From the NCBI GenBank assembly GCA_963575745.1, contig CAUYUJ010003879.1, forward strand, positions 7,501-30,000: 22,500 nucleotides of DNA, written 5' to 3'. Of this stretch, positions 15,306-22,500 are shown piece after piece. Below the pieces are notes generated by a model. That model did no database searches. It was not told the origin of the DNA and saw only the letters and a program-made list of their open reading frames with translations. Each line of letters begins with the position of its first letter. The first letter of the stretch is position 1. Origin of the DNA: Prorocentrum cordatum. Lineage: Eukaryota > Sar > Dinophyceae > Prorocentrales > Prorocentraceae. The position numbers and the translations under genes were made by a program.

Positions 15306-18304
15306 TCAGGCTTGGTCATCGTCCTCGATCTCCTCATCATCCTGGTCATCCCCAGCGCCATCGTCCATGGCTGCGAGCTTCTCGAGCAGCTTCTTCCGCT
15401 TCGAGCCCTTCTCAGCAATAGCATCTCCACCGCCGTCCTGGGGGGCGCGCTTCGAGGAAGGCCGCTTCTTCCCCGGTGGCAGCAGCGGGAGATCGGGCGG
15501 GCTGCCGCCGACCTTGCTGTTGTCCTTGACCACCGAGGGCTCGAAGAGGACGTCGCCCTCCTTGGAGAACGCCTTGAAGATGCTCTCGGCCAGGTGATCC
15601 TCCAGGCGCTGCTTGTGCTCCTCGCTGTAACAGAAGCATAGAGCTGGATGCTTGGCGCGCACCGCCGCAAGCGGGATGACTGTGTCCATGCACGTCAGCG
15701 AGATCCACCCTATGCCGTTGTACGAGTGCGCAAGCTCATGGTAGAACTTCGCCTCGACACCGTGCCAACTCATCGGCACCATCTCGTTCTGTCCCGGGCC
15801 TGCCGTACCTGCGTCTCCAGCGACGGTTCCACCAGCAGCAACTAGTGCGTCTGCCAGCAGCTTGCGCTTCTCAGAGTGCTTCACCCGCATGGTATCTGGT
15901 CCGTCCCTGTCTTGGCGATTGAATGGCCCAAGGAAGTCGGCCAGGTTCGTCGAGTCCGCGGTGCCATGCAGCCGTTTCTTTCCTGGTACGCTGAAGGTGT
16001 TCTGCGTTATGACGTGCATGAACTCGATGGTCTCCAGGCTGCCGATGCCAGACAGCCTCTCCTTCTCTGTAGACGTCTTGGAGGCCGCCGTTTGCACGAA
16101 CAACAACTTCTTCTCCTTCGGCAGTGTCTTGCCCTTAGTGTCCGTGAAACACCGAACGAACTTGCATTCGTTGCCGTGCGTATGGCCGCCCAGGTAGATG
16201 AAGGCCACCCCTGGGGGGATGGCGTCGCCAGGCGTGCAATCAGGGTTGCTCAAGCCCAAGATGCAGCCCTTGATCATCCGAAGGCAGTGTTCCTCCCTGA
16301 AGGGGCAGGTCTTGATGTGAGGGCGCGCTGAGCTCTCACCGCATTTCTTCGCCTCGTAGATCACGAAGATGTACCTCTCGCCGTCCGAGCCGCGCATGCT
16401 GCTGAAGGGGCAGTCGCTATTCGTGATCGCGTCTGCAATGAGCCGGGGACCCTTCGGGTCAACGACAAAGGTCACGTACCGCTTGGCGAGGTTCTTAGCG
16501 TAGTCGATCCACTTCTGCAAGGTGCCATCCTCGTCCTTGATGCGCTTCACCCACTCGGACTTGATCGGGGATACGCCAGACACCGTCATTGCTTGAAGTG
16601 ATGTCGCCGCCTTCGTATTTGGAGTCATCATGGAATCTTTCTCGGCCAACTCCTCCGCGCTCGCGAGCCGATCTTTCAGGGGCGCCTTTGATAGTAGCTC
16701 GTGCGTGGCTGCCCCGCTGATCTTGTGGGTCTTGATGAGGGCGTCGTGCTCAGTGTTGCCGATCCAGTCCCCCCAGATTCTCACGAAAGACTGGTCGGCC
16801 ACCGGTAGACCTCCGAACCACGCGACGCTCACCTCGTTCATGTCTTTGCGGAAGTCCTGCATCCCCTGAGACCACCCCTGAAGCCTGAGCGACAGCTCCT
16901 CGGATAGCTGGATGGGCAGGGCCTTCCGCCAAGACAGCAAAGCGAGCGCGAGCTCATTCTTGCACATGGCCACGTCCAAGAAGCCCTTGCCTCCAGGCAT
17001 CCCCTTCCCGCTGAGATGGGTCAGCGACAGCTTCCCCCCATAGTCGAGGCAGTACGACGCACACCATTGGATGCCTGCTGGAGACGAGGCTCGCTTGACG
17101 ATCGCTTCGAGCTTGTAGATGGAGTTGAAGTTGTTCGTGTCCTTCGCATCCGCATCCAGGAGCAAATTCTTCGTCTCGGGGTGATTGAGCAGTCGGTTGA
17201 AGACCGTGTAGACCGCGTCGACGTACCCATCATTCATCTTCTCCGCCTTCGTGTTGACACTGACCTTCTGCTCCCAAACCTTGCACAGGGCCATGGGGGA
17301 CATCCGAGGACTGGTGGATAGCGCAACCTGCATCGCGTCAAACGCGCGCTGCAAGGCAGTCCTCTCCACTGTGATGCCAGACTGGATGATCTCCTCGCGG
17401 ATGTCGTGGGCCTTCCACAAGCGGTCTCTGGCCGAGTCCTCGATTTTGATCTCCAGGTCGATGGACACGAACGCTTTCCTCATCATCAGCACCTCCGTGT
17501 CGCTGGGGCTGCAGTCTTTGATGATCCTCCCCGCGCCGATGATGGGGGCCCAGAGCTCCTGTAGAAGCAGACATGCATACGCCGCTGCACCCCCGGCGAG
17601 ATTAGCCAGCATGAGCACGGAGGAGAGCGGCGCATAGATTGCTGCCCTCTCCCAGAGGAGGCGAATCTGCACACCGCTCCCTTCCCGGCAAATGCTGGCC
17701 AGGCTCGTTGAGGATGCATCGGCGTATCTGTTCGGCCAAGGTCCTCTTGAGGAGACAGCAGCACGAGGGACCCCTTCTTGTCGTCAACTTTTTCGGAGGA
17801 GCTCATGCAGGCGGTGATCGTGCAGTCGATGCTCTCGAAGGGGCTCTTGTAAGCGAAGTCGACCAGCTTCTCGACCCTGGCCAGGGAAACCGCAGCGTAG
17901 TTCGCAGGATTCGAGAAGGGGTCGATGAAGAATAAATTATTCGCAGACTTGTAGCTCTTGTGGATCTGGAGCGAGACTTCGCACTCAGCAGCGTTGTAGG
18001 GGGCCCTGGTCGATGAGTTCAGCCTCATCTCATCTGTGATCTCCGCTCCTCGGGCTAGGGTCGTCATCGGCTTCAGCGGCTCGGCGAACAAAATGTCGCT
18101 CATCACTTGGTGGGCCAGGATGATAGATTCCGCTTCGGAGACCATCGCGGTGAGCTGCCTGTTGCGGCTGACCACGTCTGGATCGATAGGTGCGTCTTGC
18201 TGCACGGTCGAGCTGTCGTCATGGGCGTTTGGTTTGGGTGGTTTGGGCGGTGGTTTGGCGGCGGGGGCTTTGGCGGTGGGGTTAGCCTTCCCTCTCTTGG
18301 GCAT
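15306..18304 (-). pseudogene. Uncharacterised protein of about 1000 residues with degenerate methyltransferase-like C terminus; frame broken twice
   Basis: The start is ATG 18304 (MPKRGKANPTAK), with a Lys/Pro/Ala-rich basic N terminus. Frame one runs to about 17738 (ending SPQEDL). A 12-residue stretch AEQIRRCILNEP follows in the next frame, and the rest (from ASICREGSG, about 17699) in the third frame to TGA at 15308-15306. Each step equals one extra base, at CTTGGCC (17740-17734) and CCTGGCC (17703-17697). Downstream there is one long uninterrupted frame. Near its end (15785-15567) it reads VEAKFYHELAHSYNGIGWIS then SLTCMDTVIPLAAVRAK; this fits an uncharacterised dinoflagellate family as I recall it, where the matching site is a DLTAG-x-G SAM-binding-like motif, here lost. 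The C terminus has NLS-like KKRPSSKR and an acidic tail. A DinoSL relict lies 43 bases upstream, so this is probably a retrogene. It may be intact in reality if the two insertions are assembly errors. Confidence 0.55.
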
Positions 18305-18346
18305 GGTGGAAGCCCTGCTTCGAGAAGAAGCTAGCAACTCTGAACC

Positions 18347-18364
18347 AGCCAAAACGGCTTACGG
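18347..18364 (-). other. Relict dinoflagellate spliced leader upstream of the roughly 1000-residue gene
   Basis: The minus strand reads CCGTAAGCCGTTTTGGCT. Against the first 17 bases of the DinoSL core this has 16 matches, one A to G change and one inserted A. The last four bases of the leader are not conserved. It lies 43 bases before the ATG at 18304, in the same orientation. Confidence 0.75.
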
Positions 18365-18464
18365 TACTGACAGTGATGATGACAATGTCTTTGGTGATGG
18401 GAGTGATGCTATCTTTATGATTTTGTATGACCCATATGTTGGTGATGGGATAGTGCTATAAGTT

Positions 18465-18680
18465 GCGCCATATGGCTATATGGATATAGGGCTAGTGGGC
18501 TGTTAGGCAATGGGGCTATATGGCTATAGGGTTATAGGGCTATAGGGCCATAGAACCATAGGGCTCTAGGGTTCTAGGACTACAGGGCTATAAAAAAGGG
18601 CTCCAGGGCTATAATAGGGCCACAGGGCTCTAGGGCTATAAGGCTCCAGGGCTGTAAGGCTGTAGGGCTATAGGGTACCC
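18465..18680. repeat. Degenerate GGGCTATA repeat
   Basis: Units GGGCTATAGG, GGCTCTAGGG and GGGCTCCAGG, about 8-10 bases, repeat roughly 20 times. It is the reverse-complement relative of the array at 5240-5370. Confidence 0.8.
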
Positions 18681-18689
18681 ATGCACCCG

Positions 18690-18975
18690 GGCACCCGGGC
18701 GGGCCGCGGCAATCGGTGGTGAACTCACCTAACCATGAGAATCCGCTAAGAACCCTACAGAGGCAAGTTCTGGTTGAGGACATATTCTATCCGTCATGTA
18801 GCAACGGCCGTGTGGATGCGGCATGAAAACATGTGTTAGTAATATGTTGTTCAGGGAAGAGACAACGCTAAACGTAGTCTTGGCAATACTCTTGCATAGT
18901 AGAAGATGCGTTGGTAGACGTGAACGTGGGAAAATGAATATCACCAGTAGCAGTTACGGTACCAGCACCAATAGC
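18690..18975. other. Intergenic stretch, no gene seen
   Basis: Unique, less GC-rich DNA between the GGGCTATA array and the (AGT)n array. No structure noticed. Confidence 0.4.
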
Positions 18976-18977
18976 AG

Positions 18978-19530
<553 letters not shown>

Positions 19531-19597
19531 GCGACCACTACTAAGCTACTACTGTGACTACTACTGGTAGTGCCCGCAGGAGTAGTCACATGATTCA

Positions 19598-19670
19598 GAG
19601 AGGCTCGGTTTCAATCTCACCACTCGTCACAACCATTTGTCTCAGATTCAGTGAGAGAGGCTCGGTTTCA
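19598..19670 (+). repeat. Direct repeat GAGAGGCTCGGTTTCA, 57 bases apart
   Basis: Identical 16-base copies at 19598-19613 and 19655-19670, each preceded by ATTCAG. They lie between the (AGT)n array and the small ORF at 19710. Confidence 0.75.
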
Positions 19671-19709
19671 CCGCCCTGTCAGCAGTGCTCTGTGCTCGCT
19701 CTGTCAACA

Positions 19710-19928
19710 ATGACATCTCCCGAGCGCAAGATTCAGAAGCTCAGGATCGCCCTCAAGATCGAGAAGCACAGGACGAAGGTCCTCCGCAAGAGGGTCCGAA
19801 CCTTCCGCGCCTTCGTCGCAAACCTCAAACAAGTGTCGCAGCACAGCCTCGATTCAAACCAGGGCAGAGTTGAGGGCGGCATCATTAAGGAGCAGCAGAT
19901 CCGCGAGGACGCAGTGGCAGAGCCTTGA
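19710..19928 (+). CDS. Small basic coiled-coil-like protein, 72 residues, hypothetical
   Basis: From ATG 19710 (MTSPERKIQKLRIALKIEKH) the frame runs to TGA at 19926. The first 45 residues are an amphipathic, strongly basic helix with regularly spaced Leu/Ile/Val (KIQKLRIALKIEKH, VLRKRVRTFRAFVANLKQV), a coiled-coil-like or nucleic-acid-binding pattern. The tail is polar and acidic. I recognise no family. A weak leader-like CCATTTGTCTCA lies at 19633-19644. The composition differs from the flanking repeats, which supports coding, but the ORF is short. Confidence 0.4.
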   Translation: MTSPERKIQKLRIALKIEKHRTKVLRKRVRTFRAFVANLKQVSQHSLDSNQGRVEGGIIKEQQIREDAVAEP

Positions 19929-19929
19929 G

Positions 19930-20178
19930 AGACCCGCACGTGCCCCAGAAGAGGAAGAGGAGATGGGGAGGGTGAAAGGAGCCGAAGAAAGAGGATATGA
20001 GGATGGGGAACAACGGAAAAATCATGGGGACGGGGGAGGCAAAGAGAAGGAGGAGGAGGAGGAGGACAATATGCCAGACGAGCACTGTGGACCTGGACCA
20101 GACGAGTTCAGCGCCGAAAAAAACGATACCCTGACCCCTGTCGGGGATCCCGCCCGCCCCTTATTCCAGACCCCATTC
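19930..20178. other. Purine-rich spacer, no gene seen
   Basis: AGAAGAGGAAGAGG-like DNA with GGA triplets. The open frame on the plus strand (to 20418) is low-complexity and runs into the GAT microsatellite. Confidence 0.45.
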
Positions 20179-20297
20179 GGGCCGTCTTGGGGCCCAGGCC
20201 GTTTCGGAACGTCTTGGAAGCCTTGGGCCGTTTTGGGGATATCTTTGGGGCCTCTTGGGCCCCTCTCGGGGCGCTCGTGGGGCGCTCTCGGGGCCGT
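20179..20297 (+). repeat. GGCCGTCTTGGGG element, copy A
   Basis: About 120 bases with repeated CCGTCTTGGGG, CCTCTTGGGCCCCTC and GGGGCGCTC, running directly into a (GAT)n array. It aligns with 21463-21577 in the same order and orientation (roughly three quarters identical by eye). Confidence 0.75.
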
Positions 20298-20496
20298 GAT
20301 GATGATGATGATGATCGTGATCATGATGAGGACGACGATGATGATGATGATGACGATGATGATGATGATGCTGATGATGATGATGGCGGTGCTGATGATG
20401 ACGATGACGACGGGATGATGTAACTGATGCTAGTGCTATGATTATGACGATGACGCTGATGGTGATGCTGATTATGATTAATATGGTGATGATGAC

Positions 20497-20528
<32 letters not shown>

Positions 20529-20535
20529 CGAGGGC
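20297..20535 (+). repeat. (GAT)n microsatellite, left block
   Basis: GAT/GAC/GCT triplets with interruptions, directly 3' of element copy A. It ends in GAGGGCCTCTTGAGGGCC, again the CCTCTTG motif. Confidence 0.9.
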
Positions 20536-20659
20536 CTCTTGAGGGCCTCTGGGGACCTCGGGGCCTCTGCGCTCATTTTCAAGCGCGCCGAATCGGCGAA
20601 AGCCAGGCCTGCAGGCCGGGCGTCGAGTCTCGTATCGGGTTCAGGCTGTCCTGTAGGGA

Positions 20660-20732
20660 GTCTGGTAAGCCGTCGTCGGGTAGGCCGTCGGGTAGGCCGA
20701 GTCTCTGGTCGTCGGGTAGGCCGTCGGGTGGA
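20660..20732 (+). repeat. GTCGGGTAGGCC array, left of the 194-residue gene
   Basis: Four to five copies of the 12-base unit GTCGGGTAGGCC with one interruption (GAGTCTCTG). It ends four bases before the stop codon of the minus-strand gene. Confidence 0.8.
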
Positions 20733-20735
20733 AGC

Positions 20736-21320
20736 CTACGCCGAGCTGCTGGCGGCCTCCAGCTGCTTCTGCGCGCCCGCTGCGATTCCCAGTTGGTAGA
20801 CCTCCTCGATGGTGAACTGCTGCTGCGTGTCCTTGGCGCTCTTCGCGTGCACCCACCCCTTGATGCTGCTGGTGTCGCTCCCGGGGGTCGTCACGTTCAC
20901 CGCGTCCTTGGCGTCCTTCTTCTCGCCCTCGCGATTCTGCGTCATGTCGCACTCCAGCGGGTGGCCAGCCTCCGGCAACGGGATGTTGATGTAGAGCGCC
21001 GTGCGGTCGTTCACGACCCAATTGTCATTGAGCGGGTAGTCGCCTTCTGGAACTGGCACCGTCGGCATCGGCTCGCCTGGCGGCGGGATCTTTATGTAGT
21101 ACAGCTCAGGCTCGAACATGAGTTCGCTGATCCACGAGAGGCTCCGCTTCAACTCAGCCTTGCACTCGGCGATCGTCGGGAACATGGCGCCATATGCACC
21201 GTAAGGCTCCACATTCACGTACAACGGCATCCACGACCCATTAGGGCCAATCTCTGGCGACCAAAACGGGATCTTCATCTTCTTCTGCATCTCGTCCAAT
21301 ACGTAGATGTTAGCGGCCAT
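20736..21320 (-). CDS. Unrecognised 194-residue protein
   Basis: From ATG 21320 (MAANIYVLDEMQKKMKIPFW) to TAG at 20738-20736. The protein is well balanced and looks coding throughout: aromatic- and Pro-rich in the middle (MPLYVNVEPYGAYGAMFP, ELYYIKIPPPGEPMP, DNWVVNDRTALYINIPLP), with a charged Lys/Asp linker and a helical C terminus (TIEEVYQLGIAAGAQKQLEA). No signal peptide, membrane segment or known motif seen. There are no introns. Matching repeats flank it on both sides: a GTCGGGTAGGCC array within about 20 bases of each end, then the GGCCGTCTTGGGG element and (GAT)n further out. A possible spliced-leader remnant (CCTGGCTCAAG) lies about 90 bases upstream. I cannot assign a function. Confidence 0.6.
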   Translation of the reverse strand: MAANIYVLDEMQKKMKIPFWSPEIGPNGSWMPLYVNVEPYGAYGAMFPTIAECKAELKRSLSWISELMFEPELYYIKIPPPGEPMPTVPVPEGDYPLNDNWVVNDRTALYINIPLPEAGHPLECDMTQNREGEKKDAKDAVNVTTPGSDTSSIKGWVHAKSAKDTQQQFTIEEVYQLGIAAGAQKQLEAASSSA

Positions 21321-21336
21321 GCTGCTCGCTGGGGCA

Positions 21337-21382
21337 GTCGGGTAGGCCGTCGGGCTGCCGTCGGGTAGGCCGTCGGGCGGCG
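21337..21382 (+). repeat. GTCGGGTAGGCC array, right of the 194-residue gene
   Basis: Three to four copies of the same 12-base unit in the same orientation as 20660-20732, starting 17 bases upstream of the start codon, i.e. in the presumed 5' UTR. Confidence 0.8.
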
Positions 21383-21401
21383 GTGGCGCCTGTAGGCGCT
21401 G

Positions 21402-21450
21402 GCAGAAAACTTGAGCCAGGGCGGCCGTCTTAGGCTGGCAGAAAACTTGA
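21402..21450 (-). other. Possible spliced-leader remnant with a 33-bp tandem duplication
   Basis: The minus strand reads GCCCTGGCTCAAG then TTTTCTGCCAGC. TGGCTCAAG equals the last nine bases of DinoSL and the preceding GCC also fits if three to four bases are deleted. A second copy of CTCAAGTTTTCTGCCAGC lies 33 bases further upstream without the TGG. The placement (5' of the 194-residue gene, same strand) is right but the match is short. Confidence 0.35.
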
Positions 21451-21462
21451 GAGGGGTCCTTG

Positions 21463-21577
21463 GGGGCCGTCTTGGGGTCCAGGCCTTCTCGGGCCGTCTT
21501 GGAGGCCTTGGACCGTCTTGATGATAATATTTTTGGGTCCTCTTGGGCCCCTCTTGGGGCGCTCTTGGGGCCGCGTT
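21463..21577 (+). repeat. GGCCGTCTTGGGG element, copy B
   Basis: Second copy of the element at 20179, with GGCCGTCTTGGGG, CCTCTTGGGCCCCTC and GGGGCGCTC in the same order, again followed by a GAT array. Confidence 0.75.
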
Positions 21578-21770
21578 GATGATGATGGGGATGATGATGA
21601 TGATGACGACGGAATGGTGAAAATGATGATGATGATGATGAGGATGATGATGAAAACGGAATGATTAAAATGATGTTGCTGATATTGTTGTTGATGATGA
21701 TGATGATGATGCTGATGATGATGCTGATACGATAAAGATGGCGATGATGATGATGATGACGACGACGAGC
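21577..21770 (+). repeat. (GAT)n microsatellite, right block
   Basis: GAT-rich triplets with interruptions (GACGACGGAATGGTGAAAAT twice in variant form near 21606 and 21653), following element copy B. Confidence 0.9.
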
Positions 21771-21774
21771 ATCG

Positions 21775-22500
21775 GCTTGCCCTGGCAGACCAAACCCCTG
21801 TTAAAGGCAGGCAAGGCAGGCACTCTGCGAGTCGTGGAGCGCGCTCGGCGAGGGGAGGCGGGGGCGGGAGCGGGCCCTGCCGGGAGAGGGGGGGGGGGCG
21901 AGGAAGAGGGCGGGGGGGAGAGCGAGCGAGCGAGCGAGCAGCCGAGAGGCGCTTGGATGGCCCGCGGCGCGGGCGAGAGGGCCCACGAGGGCCTCAGTCC
22001 CACCGCCCTGCGCCGGCAGCACGGAGCCCGAAGGCCGGGACCGCGTTGCAGGCACTGGGCGGTGGGGTGAGGCCCCGCGAGAGGGGGGGGGAGGAGAGGG
22101 GGAAGACAGAGGGGGAGAATAGAGGGGGGTGGAAGAGAGGGGGGAGGGGAACAGAGGGGGAAGCGAGGGGGGGGGAAAGGGGGAGAAGAGGAAGGAAGGG
22201 TAAGAGATACAAGGAAAGGGGAGGGGGAGAAGAGGAAGGGAGTAGGGGGAAACAATTCGTGGACACTCCCCCGCTCACCCAAATTCAAAGTTGGCACGCG
22301 CGGGGGAGACTGCGGTCGAAGTGCAACTCATCAGACCGACCGCCAACTCTGAACATTGGGGGGAAGGGGAGGCGTTGACCGATGCCTGTAAGGACGGGGT
22401 GCCTCCAACACAGTAAATCCACCCTCGGACCCCCTCCTCTCCTCGGGCCCCCATCACTCAGGACCCCGTCTTTGAGCCACCGAGTCCCGCGGTGCTGCCC
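21775..22500. other. GC- and purine-rich end region, no gene seen
   Basis: Contains a (GAGC)n patch (about 21919-21938) and a nearly pure purine tract (22078-22255) on the plus strand made of G-runs and GA. Reading frames change at every G-run. Nothing coding is supported up to the window end. Confidence 0.6.

Overview
The window looks like nuclear DNA of a core dinoflagellate. The best evidence is three relicts of the dinoflagellate trans-spliced leader (DinoSL), each lying just upstream of an open reading frame and in the matching orientation (8637-8657 minus, 13720-13740 plus, 18347-18364 minus). Other features fit: GC-rich DNA full of micro- and minisatellites, long uninterrupted single-exon ORFs between non-coding stretches, and protein families I recall as expanded in dinoflagellates. 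The species cannot be told from the sequence.

Layout. 42-1821 (minus) is the 3' part of an intron-containing gene with a Lys/Pro/Ala-rich tail, probably damaged (a G-run frameshift and an in-frame stop). 2150-4440 is repeat-rich non-coding DNA with a 92-bp degenerate repeat, CA/GT and CATA/CAGA microsatellites and a cluster of hairpins, followed by a short orphan reading frame (4444-4764, plus). 5533-8636 (minus) is a transposase-like gene with a zinc-finger-like N terminus and a hAT-like dimerisation region, broken by an A14 frameshift and one TGA. 8660-11200 is non-coding with several unrelated repeat families. 11203-12498 (minus) is an apparently intact C5-cytosine DNA methyltransferase. 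13064-13480 is a 12-bp minisatellite. 13788-14363 (plus) is a small Gln-rich protein ending in a probable WWE domain. 15306-18304 (minus) is a roughly 1000-residue uncharacterised protein whose C terminus resembles a degenerate methyltransferase fold and whose frame shifts twice within about 40 bases. 18465-19540 is a TATAGCCC-type repeat and a long (AGT)n array. 19710-19928 (plus) is a small basic coiled-coil ORF. 20736-21320 (minus) is an unrecognised 194-residue protein bracketed by matching repeats on both sides. The last kilobase is purine-rich and shows no gene.

Interpretation. At least three of the genes look like processed cDNAs returned to the genome (spliced-leader relict plus no introns), so the region reads as an array of retrogenes set in repeat DNA rather than an operon or coordinated pathway. 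A DNA methyltransferase, a transposase-like gene, a methyltransferase-like protein and a possible ADP-ribose reader lie within 13 kb. No shared function can be shown from the sequence alone. Several frame breaks sit at homopolymers or short G-doublets, so assembly error and genuine pseudogenisation cannot be separated here.
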